A stretch of DNA of 64,000 nucleotides from Streptomyces sp. B21-105 (GTDB taxonomy: Bacteria; Actinomycetota; Actinomycetes; Streptomycetales; Streptomycetaceae). The DNA lies in assembly GCF_036898465.1 (NCBI RefSeq), contig NZ_JARUMJ010000001.1, positions 2,356,001-2,420,000 of the forward strand. Reading direction: 5' to 3'. Both the position numbers and the translations under genes were made by a program. How positions within the stretch are numbered: position 1 is the stretch's first letter; each line of letters starts with the position of its first letter. This document shows positions 49,883 to 59,322 of this stretch, piece by piece. The notes under the pieces are model-generated. The model made no database searches and was not told the DNA's origin. It saw only the letters and a list, made by a program, of their open reading frames with translations.

Positions 49883-51022
49883 TCAGCACTCCCCCTTCCA
49901 GGGCTCCCAGTCGCCGAGGTAGGCCTCGCGGGTCGCCGACCGGGCCTGGTCGCGGGTGAGCTGCGGGCGGTTCTCGGGGACGGTGATCCGGGCACCCGGC
50001 CCGGTGTTGCGGTACTCGGCGAACCGCTGGCTCTGCCAGGGGAAGGAGGCCGACATGTTCGTGTAGGGCGCGGCCGCGTCGATGCCGGCGTCCATGCGGG
50101 TGTCGCGGACGGTGAGCATCGGGCGGGCGGTGGTGTCGGAGCTGGGGACCCAGGGGCGGGCCAGCTTGTAGAAGGCGTCGGGGGCCTCGCTGCTGATCCG
50201 GCTCCCGGTGACCAGCTGGCCGAGCGGGTTGGCGCCCGCCGTGGAGGGGGCGAAGACGAAGCCGTAGGGCGCGCCGGTGAGGTCGGTGCGGCTCAGGGTG
50301 CGGAAGTGGCACCGCTCGAGGACGGCGGTGGCGCGGCCGAAGACGAAGTCGACGTCTCCCTCGACGTAGCAGTGCGCGTAGTACTGCCGGGCGAAGGCGG
50401 TCAGGGACATCGAGTCGGCGTACAGGGTGTCCTGGTGCCCGAGGAAGCGGCAGTGGTGGAAGGCGGAGCGGTCGCCCTGGACCTTGACGGCGACGGCCTG
50501 GGTGCCGGTGATGTCGGGGTGGTCGGCGCGCAGCCAGTCGTTGGCGAAGGTGATCCAGCGGGCGGTGAAACCGGCGGCCTGCAAGGTGGTGGTGGCCGAG
50601 CCGGTGGTGCCGTAGGTGCCGCCGCCGGGCTTGGCGGTGCCGGCCGCGTTGTCGTAGACGATCACGACGTCCCGGGGGTCCTCGGAGGCGCCGATCCAGG
50701 CGGCCTCGGTGCGGGTGGCGTCGAGGACCACGGTCTCCCGGTAGACGCCGGGGGCGAGGACGAGGGTCCAGCCGCTGCCCGCGGCGGCGGTGACGGCGTC
50801 CCGCACGGTCGTGAAGTCGCCCCGGCCGAGCGGGTCGACGTAGAGGGTCTGCGGGGTGCGGCGGGCGGCCGGGGAGCCGTGGCGGCCGAACGGGCGGCGG
50901 CCGCCCGCGGCCCGGCCGGACGGCGCGGCCAGCGCGGACGGGGCGCCCAGGGCCAGGGCGGCGGCCGTTCCCGCGCTCGCGGCGCTCACGGCGAGGAACC
51001 GCCTTCTCGAAACGGGGTGCAT
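49883..51022 (-). CDS. Secreted pectinesterase (CE8)
   Basis: A 379-residue Tat-exported enzyme (SRRRFLAVSAASAGTAAALALG) removing methyl esters from pectin. CE8 beta-helix: DFTTVRDAVTAAAGSGWTLVLAPGVYRETVVL, GHQDTLYAD (proton donor Asp), YVEGDVDFVFGRATAVLE (nucleophile Asp) and ARPWVPSSD. It ends one base before the start of the frameshifted paralogue at 49881 (TGAGATG), so the two were one transcript. The pair looks like a tandem duplication with some divergence. Confidence 0.94.
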   Translation of the reverse strand: MHPVSRRRFLAVSAASAGTAAALALGAPSALAAPSGRAAGGRRPFGRHGSPAARRTPQTLYVDPLGRGDFTTVRDAVTAAAGSGWTLVLAPGVYRETVVLDATRTEAAWIGASEDPRDVVIVYDNAAGTAKPGGGTYGTTGSATTTLQAAGFTARWITFANDWLRADHPDITGTQAVAVKVQGDRSAFHHCRFLGHQDTLYADSMSLTAFARQYYAHCYVEGDVDFVFGRATAVLERCHFRTLSRTDLTGAPYGFVFAPSTAGANPLGQLVTGSRISSEAPDAFYKLARPWVPSSDTTARPMLTVRDTRMDAGIDAAAPYTNMSASFPWQSQRFAEYRNTGPGARITVPENRPQLTRDQARSATREAYLGDWEPWKGEC

Positions 51023-51037
51023 GCGGGTGCTCCTTGA

Positions 51038-51112
51038 CGGTGCGGCTCTGCGGGGGTGCGGCTCTGTGGGGGAGCTCTGTGGGGGGGGCTCTGCGGGGTG
51101 GCTGTGCTGGTG
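51038..51112. repeat. GGCTCTGYGGGG repeat upstream of the pectinesterase
   Basis: Irregular copies of GTGCGGCTCTGCGGGGG/GAGCTCTGTGGGGG run from about 51038 to 51112, between the pectate lyase stop (51168) and the pectinesterase start (51022), with varying G-runs. Confidence 0.7.
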
Positions 51113-51167
51113 CGGCCGGGGCGACGAAGGGCGTCGCCGCCCCGGCCGTCGTACGGATCGTGCGAGG

Positions 51168-52505
51168 TCAGCCGAGGCGTCCCGCGCCCGCGCCGCAGTC
51201 GACGATGCGGGGGACCGACTTCGCCGGGTCGACCTTGGTGCGCAGGGTGGGCGTCCAGCCGGCGCCGGACTCGAGGGTCTCGGCGGGGATCTGGGCGTTG
51301 TGGACGGCGATCAGGTCGGTCTTCACGCCGTTGACGTAGTTGTCGGCGGCGGTCAGCGGCGAGACGTTCCACCGCTTGAGCACCTTGGCCGCGCTGACCC
51401 CCTTCGGCAGGGTGAACGCGTTGTGCTCGGCGACGAGCTTCGACTCCTTGCCGATGCCGAAGCTGTAGGCGTAGTCGCTGTCGGCGACGAAGTGGTTGTT
51501 GTAGGAGTCGACCTGTCCGAAGCGGACCCGGGGCGCGCGCTCGACCAGGTTCGCGAACAGGTTGTGGTGGAAGGTGGTCCGCAGGTGTCCCCGGTCACCG
51601 GCGGCGGTGGACTCGCTGTCGCTGTTGCCGATGAGGATCGTCTTGTCGTGGTCGCTGAAGACGTTCCAGGAGGCCGTGACGAAGTCGGCGCCGCGCACGA
51701 TGTCGAGTTCGCCGTCGTGCTGCTGGTAGAGCATGCCGAAGTAGGTCGGGGCGGCGCTGTCGGGGTGTGCGCCGTCGGTGAACGTGTTGTGGTCGAGCCA
51801 GACGTGCGTGGCGCCGTAGACCACGGCGGTGTCGTACTCGGAGTTCCAGTTGCCCTTGTCCCCGTCGGTGGGGTCCCACTGGGGGAAGCAGTCGATGGGC
51901 GACTCGAAGGACAGGTTGCGCAGGATCACGTTGTCGACGGCCTTGATCTGCAGGCTGACGCCCTTGAAGCCGGCGCCCCGGCCGATGCCGACGATGGTCG
52001 TGTTGGAGGGGACGTTCGCCTTGATGGCCTTGTCCTGGTTGGCGGCGGACACGCGCCGCAGCCCCTCGGGACTGCCGTCGGGCTCGGCGGCGAGGTCGGT
52101 GTCCAGGCCCCAGGCCTCGGGCGAGTACTTCGCGAGGTAGGCGTCGAAGTCGTAACCGGGCGCGGCGAAGGCGTCGCAGCCCTCGGCGACGGCGTCGATG
52201 ACGCCCTTCACCTTGATGATCTTCGGCGTGTTGCCCCCGGCCGCCAGGGCGGCCTTGAACTCGGCCCAGGTGGTGACGGTGTGGACGTGGGCGGCGTCGG
52301 CGGCCGAACCGCCCGTCGTCCCGGTGCCGGACGAGGCCCAGCCGTCGTTCGCGGGCAGCACCTGGCGGCCGAGGTCGGGGGCGGCGTGCCGGGCGGGGGT
52401 GTGGTGCCGGCCCTGGGCGGACGCCGTGCCGGTCACGGACAGCACCAGCGCGGTGCAGCCCACCAGGGCACCAATGACACGTCCATGACATCTCTGTGTA
52501 AGCAC
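51168..52505 (-). CDS. Secreted pectate lyase (PL1)
   Basis: A 445-residue secreted enzyme cleaving polygalacturonate by beta-elimination. Signal peptide about residues 1-30 (VIGALVGCTALVLSVTGTASA). PL1 features: VWLDHNTFTDGAHPDS (the vWiDH motif), calcium-binding Asp residues around NSEYDTAVV, and RAPRVRFGQVDSYNNHFV carrying the catalytic Arg. An insertion (CDAFAAPGYDFDAYLAKYSPEAWGLDTDL) is typical of the larger actinobacterial group. GTG 52505 has AAGGAG about ten bases upstream. Confidence 0.93.
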   Translation of the reverse strand: MLTQRCHGRVIGALVGCTALVLSVTGTASAQGRHHTPARHAAPDLGRQVLPANDGWASSGTGTTGGSAADAAHVHTVTTWAEFKAALAAGGNTPKIIKVKGVIDAVAEGCDAFAAPGYDFDAYLAKYSPEAWGLDTDLAAEPDGSPEGLRRVSAANQDKAIKANVPSNTTIVGIGRGAGFKGVSLQIKAVDNVILRNLSFESPIDCFPQWDPTDGDKGNWNSEYDTAVVYGATHVWLDHNTFTDGAHPDSAAPTYFGMLYQQHDGELDIVRGADFVTASWNVFSDHDKTILIGNSDSESTAAGDRGHLRTTFHHNLFANLVERAPRVRFGQVDSYNNHFVADSDYAYSFGIGKESKLVAEHNAFTLPKGVSAAKVLKRWNVSPLTAADNYVNGVKTDLIAVHNAQIPAETLESGAGWTPTLRTKVDPAKSVPRIVDCGAGAGRLG

Positions 52506-52577
52506 TGTGCGGGTCTCCTTCTGTTGCGGCGGCGGGTCGGGCTACGCCGGCGGAGCGGGCTGCGGCGGCGGGTGGAG

Positions 52578-53375
52578 CTAGGCCAGCGGGTCGGGCCAGG
52601 TGATCCAGGACGTGGGGATCTGCTCGTTCAGCCGGACCACGTCGCACGGCGCGAGCACCCGCGTGCGCAGCAGCTCCCGTACGGCGAGCCGCGCCACGGC
52701 GATCGCGCCCGGCGGGTTGAAGTGCGTGTTGTCCTGCTCGGTGGCGGTCCAGTTGAAGTAGGTCTTCGTCTCCTCGACCCCCAGCTGCTGCCACAGCGCC
52801 AGCGACAGCGCCTGGAGGTCGAGCAGCGGGACCCGCTCCTGAGCGGCGAGCGCCCGCATCGCGGCGGGGTACTCCCCGTGCGTCGGCTGGGCCTTGCCCG
52901 CGGCGTCGAACCGGCGCCGCTCCACGGGCGTGGCGAGGACCGGCCGGGCCCCCTTCGCCCGGGCGCCGGCGAGGTACTGGCGCAGGCAGTCCTGGTACGT
53001 CGTCCAGGGCTCGGTGTAGCGGGTGGGATCGGTCGTCTTCTCGTCGTTGTGCGCGAACTGGACGAGCAGGAGGTCCCCCGGCCGGATCGCCGCGAGGACG
53101 GCGTCGAGCCTGCCCTCGTCGATGAAGCTCTTGGAACTGCGGCCGTTCACCGCGTGGTTGGCGACGCGCAGACCGGAGTGCAGGAAGAAGGGGAGTGCCA
53201 TGCCCCACCCGGTCTCGGGTGCGGCGTCGGAGTACTTCTGGGCGGCGGTGGAGTCGCCGGCGATGTAGAGCGTGCGGGCCCGGCGGGCGCCGGCCTGAGC
53301 GGGGCCGGCGGCCGTGGCGCCGAGCGGAACGGCGGCGAGCGCCGCGGCGGTGACCTGTCTGCGGGTGAGCGACAC
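52578..53375 (-). CDS. Rhamnogalacturonan acetylesterase (SGNH/GDSL)
   Basis: A 265-residue exported esterase (RRQVTAAALAAVPLGATAAGPAQA signal). SGNH blocks: block I IAGDSTAAQKYSD (Ser), block II around AVNGRSSKSF (Gly/Asn), block III VQFAHNDEKTTD (Asn), block V EQDNTHFNPPGA (Asp/His). The IAGDSTAA and DNTHFNPPGA forms are typical of RGAE. It removes acetyl groups from rhamnogalacturonan I, aiding the lyases. GTG 53375. Confidence 0.92.
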   Translation of the reverse strand: MSLTRRQVTAAALAAVPLGATAAGPAQAGARRARTLYIAGDSTAAQKYSDAAPETGWGMALPFFLHSGLRVANHAVNGRSSKSFIDEGRLDAVLAAIRPGDLLLVQFAHNDEKTTDPTRYTEPWTTYQDCLRQYLAGARAKGARPVLATPVERRRFDAAGKAQPTHGEYPAAMRALAAQERVPLLDLQALSLALWQQLGVEETKTYFNWTATEQDNTHFNPPGAIAVARLAVRELLRTRVLAPCDVVRLNEQIPTSWITWPDPLA

Positions 53376-53468
53376 CTACGTGCACCTTTCGAGTGGGGAA
53401 GCACGGGGGAGCTGCACGGCCTGCCGGGACGGGCCGGCAGTCCCCCGTGACGACGATCGCCCTGGTGG

Positions 53469-54806
53469 TTACTTGTGGTTCTTCTTCCAGTCGGCCTGGG
53501 CGGTGTTCAGCTGGTCGGCGAGCGTGTCCAGGAACTGCTTCGCGGTCATCTTGCCGAGCAGCACCTTCTGGAAGTTCGGCTCGTTGTCGGCCTTCGAGAT
53601 GGTGTTCCAGTCGGGCAGGTAGTAGGGCAGCTGCACGATCTTCGTGGTGGCGCCCGTCAGCGCCTCGGCGGCCAGCTTCGTCGGCTCGGACTCCTGGACC
53701 CAGCTGTCCTGCGCGGCCTCCAGGTTCGCCGGGATCGACCCCGCCGACTTGTTCCACTTGCTGTTCGACTCGTGCGAGGCGGCGAACTCGATGAACTTCC
53801 AGGCGGCGGTCTTGTTCTTGCCCGACTTGAACAGGCCCAGCCCGTCCACCGGGTTGGAGACCTGCACCCGGGTGCCGTTGTCCATCGTCGGGGCGGGGAC
53901 GCCCTTGAACTTGCCGGCCAGCGCCTTCTGGTGGTCCTTGTACGAGCCCAGGTTGTGACTCAGCATGCCGATGGTGCCGGAGTCCCACTGCGCGACCATC
54001 TTGGTGAAGTCGTTGTTGACGTCGGCGGCCGGGGTGTCCTTCTTGTACAGGCCGACGTACTTCTCCAGCGCGGCCACGTTCTTCGGGTCGTTGAGGGTGG
54101 TCTTGTCACCGCTCCAGAACTCGGTGACACCGCTCTGCCCGTAGGTCGCGTCGAGGGCCTGGGCGATCGAGCCGGAGCCGCCGCGGATGGTGTAGCCGAA
54201 GGCGTTCTTGTCCTTGTCGGTCAGCTTGTCGGCGGCCTCGTAGAACTTCGACCAGGTGGTCGGCGCGTCCAGGCCCGCCTTCTGGAAGAGGTCCGTGCGG
54301 TACCAGAGGGTGCCGTTGTTGGCGGACGTCGGCACGGAGTACGTCTTGCCGTCGATGCCGGCGGCCTTGACGCTGTCCAGGAACTTCGCGTTGAGCTTGC
54401 TGCCGAGCCCGCTCTTCTGCAGCCGGCTGTCGAGCGGCTCGAGGGCGCCCTGCGCCGCGACCTCGGCGAGCATCGCGGTGCCCACCCCTCCGACGTCGGG
54501 CAGTCCGCCGCCCTGGATGGCGGTGTCGTACTTGGACTGGACGCTGTCGGCCGGCACACCGACGTACTTCACCTTGATGTCCGGGTTCGCCTTCTCGAAG
54601 TCGGCGATGATCTCCTTCCAGACATCGGTGCGGACGCCGCCGTTGTTGTCCCAGAAGGTGATCTCCCCCTTGCCGGAGCCGTCGCCTCCCTTGTCTCCGG
54701 CCGCGCCGCTGCCGTCGTCGCCGCAGGCGGTGGCGGTCAGCGCGAGCACGGTCGAGACGGCGAGGGCCAGGGCGGCGCGCCTGCTTCTGCGGATGCTGCT
54801 TGTCAT
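53469..54806 (-). CDS. Sugar ABC transporter substrate-binding lipoprotein
   Basis: A 445-residue family-1 binding protein. Lipobox LTATAC (Cys28) followed by a Gly/Asp-rich linker. Family features: EITFWDNNGGVRTDVWKEIIADFEKANPDIKVKYVGVPADS, GGLPDVGGVGTAMLAEVAAQGALEPLDSRL and VPTSANNGTLWYRTDLFQKAGLDAPTTW. It sits among pectin enzymes, but the two permeases are five genes upstream. It likely binds oligogalacturonides or rhamnose-containing oligosaccharides. ATG 54806 with GAAAGAAGAG upstream. Confidence 0.92.
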   Translation of the reverse strand: MTSSIRRSRRAALALAVSTVLALTATACGDDGSGAAGDKGGDGSGKGEITFWDNNGGVRTDVWKEIIADFEKANPDIKVKYVGVPADSVQSKYDTAIQGGGLPDVGGVGTAMLAEVAAQGALEPLDSRLQKSGLGSKLNAKFLDSVKAAGIDGKTYSVPTSANNGTLWYRTDLFQKAGLDAPTTWSKFYEAADKLTDKDKNAFGYTIRGGSGSIAQALDATYGQSGVTEFWSGDKTTLNDPKNVAALEKYVGLYKKDTPAADVNNDFTKMVAQWDSGTIGMLSHNLGSYKDHQKALAGKFKGVPAPTMDNGTRVQVSNPVDGLGLFKSGKNKTAAWKFIEFAASHESNSKWNKSAGSIPANLEAAQDSWVQESEPTKLAAEALTGATTKIVQLPYYLPDWNTISKADNEPNFQKVLLGKMTAKQFLDTLADQLNTAQADWKKNHK

Positions 54807-54859
54807 GTGGTCGGCTCTCTTCTTTCTGGATCCCTGCGGAGATATGAAGTTGTGGGGGG

Positions 54860-56917
54860 TCAGTGGGTGGTGCGTCGGTGCGGCGCCCAGCCGTCCGCGC
54901 CCTCGAGGTAGGCCGTGACGGTGTACGCCTTCGCGTCGGCGTCGCTCAGCTGGGGGCGGTCGGCGGTGACGGTCGCGCCGGGCCCGTGGTTGCGGTACTC
55001 CGCGAACCGGGCGTCCCGCCACGAGAACCCGCTCATGTCGGTCCACGGCGACGACTTGACCGCCGCCGGCAACGCGGTGTCGCGGATCAGCACCTGACCG
55101 ACGGCCGCCGGCTCCCCGCCGGGATGCCAGGGCCGCCCGAGGTGGAAGGACTGCTCCGGCGCGTCACTGACGACCTCGCACCGGGTGATCAGGAACCCGT
55201 ACGGATGGCCCGTCCAGGTCGAAGCTGCCGTCATATAGCCGTTGTTGGTGGCCGATCCCCGGCTCAGCAGCCGGATCACCGACCGCTCGATCACGGTCGT
55301 GGCCCGTCCGTAGACGAAGTCGACGTCGCCTTCGATGTAGGAGTCCCGCACGTACACCCGGCTGGGGGTCGTCAGTTTGGGGCTGTCGGTCATCAACGTG
55401 TCCTGGTTGCCCAGGAACGCCGTGTTCTCGAAGACGATCCGGTCACCGGTGGTCTTCATGGCGAGGGCCTGCTCGCCCTTCAGTTCGACCGCGGCCTCGT
55501 CGAAGTCGTTGCTGAAGGTGAGGTTGCGGGCCGTGACGTCGTTCGCGGCGATCCGGACGGTGGCGCTCCCCGTCGACCCCCCGTACTCGGCGGGCGTGTC
55601 GTAGACGATGACGGTGTCCGAGCGGCGGTGTCCGGTCCCGCGCAGCGCGATGTTCGGCTTGCTCGCGGGGATGAACACCTTCTCGCGGTACGTGCCCGGC
55701 GCGACGGCGACGGTGACGCCGACGGGGTTGCCGTCGGGCACCGCGTCCACGGCGGCCTGGACCGTCGGGTAGTCGCCCGGCACGTTCAGCGTGACCGCGT
55801 CACCGATCTGCTTCTGCGGCCCCGAGAACCGGGTGACCAGCGCGGGGACGGCGGCCGCGGGATCCAGCCGGTAGGCGTAGAACGCCCCCGGGTCGAAGGC
55901 CGCGCCCCACTCGTCGGTCCGTCCGCTCGTCCGCCTCAGGATCGACCCGCGCTCGACCAGCTCGGCGCTCGCATCGGCCTGGTACGGATGCTGGATCCGG
56001 TCGTAGTAACTGTTCTCGATGACCATCTTCGTGCGGCCCCGCGACCAGTTCCCGTACGTCCACACCGGGTCCCCGTCGGCCACCTGCGCCGAGAGGTAGT
56101 TGTTGTAGAGGTGGGCGTACGCGCAGTTGTCCGCCGAGGGGTTGCGCTGCTTGGTGCCCGTGAACCAGTTGTGGTCCATGGTGATCTGGGTCAGGACGTT
56201 CGTCGTCCAGCCGATGCCCAGCGCCTTGTTGTGGTTGCTGAACCGGTTGTAGGAGACGGTGATGTACTGGCTGTCCTTGCGGATGTCGAGCAGCCCGTCG
56301 CCCATGTGCGTGAAACGGTTGTGGTCGATCCAGACGTGGTCGACGGTGTCCATCTGGATCGCGTCGAAGTCGCTCGTCTTGCCGTCCCAGTCGCCCTCGA
56401 CGTAGCTGTCCCGGATCGTCAGGTTGCGGATGATCACGTTGTGCGCGCCGGGGTTCAGGTGCAGCTCGCCGTGCACGATCTCGCCGGTGTCACCGACCCC
56501 GATGATCGTCTTGTTCGAGGTCACGACGATGTCTGAGCCGAAGGGCGCGACGGCCACCGCGCCCTGGACCCGGATGACGTACGGCTCCCCGGCCGCCGCG
56601 TAGCGGGCGAGCGAGGCCTGGTCGCTGACGGTGACGACCTTGCCGCCCGCGCCGCCGGTGGTGCCGCCGGCGAGGGAGGCGAAGCCGTGGGCCCGGTCCG
56701 TCCAGCGGGACGCCGAAGCGGTCCCGGCGCCGGCCGGGGCGGCGGCCGGAGCGGCGTCCCGCGGCGCGTCGGACTGCGCGGCGGCGGGGGTCCCCGGTGC
56801 GGCAGCGGCAGCCCGGGCCTCGCCGGCCGCGCCGAGGCAGCACGCCGCCAGCAGGCCGGCGACGGCCGCCAGGACCGCGTGCGGTCTTGGCAAGCGCTTG
56901 CTAGGGAAGTGCGTCAT
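54860..56917 (-). CDS. Bifunctional secreted pectate lyase (PL1)-pectinesterase (CE8)
   Basis: A 685-residue secreted fusion. Signal peptide about residues 13-37 with an Ala-rich tail. Residues ~75-360 are a PL1 beta-helix (VWIDHNRFTHMGDGLLDIRKDSQYITVSYNRF, DNCAYAHLYNNYL) and ~375-685 a CE8 domain (DYPTVQAAVDAVPDGNPVGVTVAVAPGTYREKVFIPAS, GNQDTLMTD, YIEGDVDFVYG, GRPWHPGG). It would de-esterify and cleave the same chain. ATG 56917 with GGGAG five bases upstream is preferred. A LacI-type palindrome lies in codons 6-10. Confidence 0.94.
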   Translation of the reverse strand: MTHFPSKRLPRPHAVLAAVAGLLAACCLGAAGEARAAAAAPGTPAAAQSDAPRDAAPAAAPAGAGTASASRWTDRAHGFASLAGGTTGGAGGKVVTVSDQASLARYAAAGEPYVIRVQGAVAVAPFGSDIVVTSNKTIIGVGDTGEIVHGELHLNPGAHNVIIRNLTIRDSYVEGDWDGKTSDFDAIQMDTVDHVWIDHNRFTHMGDGLLDIRKDSQYITVSYNRFSNHNKALGIGWTTNVLTQITMDHNWFTGTKQRNPSADNCAYAHLYNNYLSAQVADGDPVWTYGNWSRGRTKMVIENSYYDRIQHPYQADASAELVERGSILRRTSGRTDEWGAAFDPGAFYAYRLDPAAAVPALVTRFSGPQKQIGDAVTLNVPGDYPTVQAAVDAVPDGNPVGVTVAVAPGTYREKVFIPASKPNIALRGTGHRRSDTVIVYDTPAEYGGSTGSATVRIAANDVTARNLTFSNDFDEAAVELKGEQALAMKTTGDRIVFENTAFLGNQDTLMTDSPKLTTPSRVYVRDSYIEGDVDFVYGRATTVIERSVIRLLSRGSATNNGYMTAASTWTGHPYGFLITRCEVVSDAPEQSFHLGRPWHPGGEPAAVGQVLIRDTALPAAVKSSPWTDMSGFSWRDARFAEYRNHGPGATVTADRPQLSDADAKAYTVTAYLEGADGWAPHRRTTH
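56889..56902. promoter_or_regulatory. LacI-family-like operator at the start of the PL1-CE8 gene
   Basis: GGCAAGCGCTTGCT contains the perfect palindrome GCAAGCGCTTGC (56890-56901) with the central CG typical of LacI-family operators. It lies 15-28 bases inside the coding region (minus strand), where a repressor could block elongation. A second site of the same form is at 62572-62585. Confidence 0.65.
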
Positions 56918-56950
56918 TGCGGCTCCCAACAGGCTTACAGCGGAAGTGAG

Positions 56951-58450
56951 TCAGAGCGGTCGGATGCGGAACTCGCTGAACGTGGCCGCGCCGGCGTGCC
57001 CGGTGCCGGGCGGCGCGACGGCGAAGAGGCCGAGCAGGGCGCCGACCCAGCGCCAGGGGGTGGCCGCGAAGACGGGACCGGAGAGGCAGGGGCCGTCGCC
57101 GACGTCGTACCCGAAACGGCACCGCGCGCCCGCGCCGATCTCGATCCGCAGCCGGGCCCGCCCGTCGGGGGCGAGCCGTGGCCGGGCCGCGTCCCGCTCG
57201 CGCCCGGCGACCGGCTCGGCGAACCGGTGGACGAGGCGGACCGTGCCGTCGGCGTCCCGCTGGAGCCCGATCCAGCCGAACGCGTCGCCGAGGACCGTCA
57301 GTCCGGCGCGGGCTCCCGGTTCCTCGCTGTGCAGCCGCAGTTCCACCTCGACGGCGGACGGGACGCCGGGCAGCCGCTGGGTGAGAACGTTCGGCAGGGT
57401 GCGCAGATCATGCGCGTCCGGCGTCCGCACGCAGGTCAGCCGCAGCCCGTCGGCCGAGTGCTGGGTGGCCCAGCCGTCCTGGGGGTTGGCCGTCCACGAC
57501 CACTGGCGGCCCGGACGCCCGCCGGGGAAGTCGTCGTCGACGGCGGGTGCGGCGGGCGGCTGCGGGGGCAGGGCGGGCCGCCGGTGCGTCAGGACGGGGG
57601 CGCCCTCGTCGCCGATCACCGGCCAGCCTCCCGCACCGTCCCAGCGCATCGGCTGGAGGTGGACGACCCGGCCGTACGCACCGCGCTGCTGGAAGTGCAG
57701 GAACCAGTCCTCGTCGGACGGGGTGCGCACCCAGCCGCCCTGGTGCGGGCCGTTGACCTCGGTGTCCTTCTGCTCCAGGACGATCCGTTCCTCGTACGGG
57801 CCGAAGAACTCCCGCGCCCGGAACGCGCCCTGCCAGCCCGTCTCCACCCCGCCGGCCGGGGCGAGGATCCAGAACCAGCCGTCGTGACGGTAGAGCTTGG
57901 GGCCTTCGAGGGTGAACCAGCCGGGGATGCCGTCCCCGTCGACGATCACCTTGCCCTCGTCGAGGAGGGACGTCCCGTCGGGGTGCATACGGTGGCCGGT
58001 GAGCCGGTTCTTGACGCCCGCGCGGGACTTCGCCCAGGCGTGCACCAGATAGGCCTCGCCGCTCTCCTCGTCCCACAGGGGGCACGGGTCGATCAGGCCC
58101 TTGCCCGCCTTGACCAGGTGCGGACGCGTCCAGGGTCCCCGGATCCCGGGCGCGTTGACCTGGAACACGCCCTGGTCGGGGTCGCCCCAGAAAATCCAGA
58201 AACGGTCGTCGTGGTGCCGCAACGACGGCGCCCACACCCCGCAGTCGTGCTGCGGCGTCCTGAAGTCGCCCGCCGGCTCCAGGCGTTCCAGGGCGTGCCC
58301 GACCAGCGTCCAGTTCACCAGGTCGCGCGAGTGCAGCAGCGGCAGTCCGGGGGCGCGGCCGAAGCTGGAGGCGGTGAGGTAGAAGTCGTCGCCGACGCAT
58401 ATGACGTCCGGGTCGGACCAGTCGGCGTTCAGGACCGGGTTCGTGTACAT
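56951..58450 (-). CDS. Glycoside hydrolase family 43 protein
   Basis: A 499-residue enzyme. ATG 58450 (MYTNPVLNADWSDPDVICVGDDFYLTAS) has GGGGGAG nine bases upstream; a GTG at 58471 overlapping the upstream stop is the alternative. Catalytic residues: DWSDPDV (base Asp), DPCPLWDE (pKa-modulating Asp region) and LEGPKLYRHDGWFWI (acid Glu). Residues ~340-499 are a C-terminal beta-sandwich (FSEFRIRPL end) as in larger GH43 enzymes. No signal peptide, so it acts on imported arabino- or xylo-oligosaccharides. Overlaps or abuts DUF6807, suggesting one transcript. Confidence 0.92.
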   Translation of the reverse strand: MYTNPVLNADWSDPDVICVGDDFYLTASSFGRAPGLPLLHSRDLVNWTLVGHALERLEPAGDFRTPQHDCGVWAPSLRHHDDRFWIFWGDPDQGVFQVNAPGIRGPWTRPHLVKAGKGLIDPCPLWDEESGEAYLVHAWAKSRAGVKNRLTGHRMHPDGTSLLDEGKVIVDGDGIPGWFTLEGPKLYRHDGWFWILAPAGGVETGWQGAFRAREFFGPYEERIVLEQKDTEVNGPHQGGWVRTPSDEDWFLHFQQRGAYGRVVHLQPMRWDGAGGWPVIGDEGAPVLTHRRPALPPQPPAAPAVDDDFPGGRPGRQWSWTANPQDGWATQHSADGLRLTCVRTPDAHDLRTLPNVLTQRLPGVPSAVEVELRLHSEEPGARAGLTVLGDAFGWIGLQRDADGTVRLVHRFAEPVAGRERDAARPRLAPDGRARLRIEIGAGARCRFGYDVGDGPCLSGPVFAATPWRWVGALLGLFAVAPPGTGHAGAATFSEFRIRPL

Positions 58451-58467
58451 GCCGTGCCGCTCCCCCG

Positions 58468-59322
58468 TCACTGGCTGACCGCCTTCCGGACCAGCGCCGC
58501 GGCCTCGTCCCGGTCCGGGCGGCCGTCGGCGACGACGGTGACGATCCGGCGCACGACCGTCTCTCCGGGCGGGATCGGCAGCCGTTCGGCGGACGCGAGC
58601 GAGGAGCCGACGCCCGGGTACTCGGCGGTGCGGACGAACCAGGGGTCGCGGCGGGTGGCGTCGGTGGCGCCCGCGAAGACGAGCGTCCAGCCCGCGCCGG
58701 CCAGGGCGAGCCAGTCGGCGCGGGCGCCGTGCACGGCCGCCTCGCCCTCCGTGTCGGCGGTGAAGACGTCGGGGGCCCGGTCCTCCTTGCGGGCGCGCCA
58801 GAAGAAGCCGCCGTAGGCCGCGCCGGGACGTCCGTTCGTCGCCGGGCTGCCGATGGACAGCGGGGCGCCGAAGACGTTGGTGAGGGAGAAGGTGAAGTCC
58901 AGCGCCCAGGCGGAGGAGGTCAGTTCGGTCGCCGCGACCGTGCGGCGCTCGCGCAGCAGCTCCGTGCCCGACGCCACCCAGCGCAGCTCCTCCACGAAGC
59001 CGTCGGGGTCGCGCAGCTGGAAGGACCCGTGCCGCTGCGCGCCGTGGTCGTCCAGCTCCGTCGGGCCCTGGTCGCGGACGTAGGTGCGGCCGCCCCAGAA
59101 GTTGTGCCCCTCGACGTCGGGTACGGCTACACCGACGCCGAGGTGGTGGAGGTGGTCGGCCGGGCTGAGCTCGGTGACCGTGGCGCCGCCCAGGGTGGAG
59201 ACGGGGTGCAGATAGGGGCGCGGGGAGAGCCGGGCGGGCAGCTCGGGCCGTGTGACGTAGCGGCCGACCGGGCGGCCGGCGACACGCAGGACGACCGGTG
59301 AGTCGGGTGCCGGTGCGGTCAT
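58468..59322 (-). CDS. DUF6807 family protein (PmoA-like)
   Basis: A 284-residue protein: VLRVAGRPVGRYVTRPELPARLSPRPYLHPVSTLGGATVTELSPADHLHHLGVGVAVPDVEGHNFWGGRTYV at the start, with HHLGVGVAVPDV and NFWGGRTYVRDQG motifs, then a beta-rich middle. This matches DUF6807 proteins that accompany Gfo/Idh and sugar ABC genes in actinobacteria. Exact activity unknown; a sugar-modifying or binding role in oligosaccharide catabolism is inferred. Starts inside the stop of the oxidoreductase (TGATG). Confidence 0.82.
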   Translation of the reverse strand: MTAPAPDSPVVLRVAGRPVGRYVTRPELPARLSPRPYLHPVSTLGGATVTELSPADHLHHLGVGVAVPDVEGHNFWGGRTYVRDQGPTELDDHGAQRHGSFQLRDPDGFVEELRWVASGTELLRERRTVAATELTSSAWALDFTFSLTNVFGAPLSIGSPATNGRPGAAYGGFFWRARKEDRAPDVFTADTEGEAAVHGARADWLALAGAGWTLVFAGATDATRRDPWFVRTAEYPGVGSSLASAERLPIPPGETVVRRIVTVVADGRPDRDEAAALVRKAVSQ

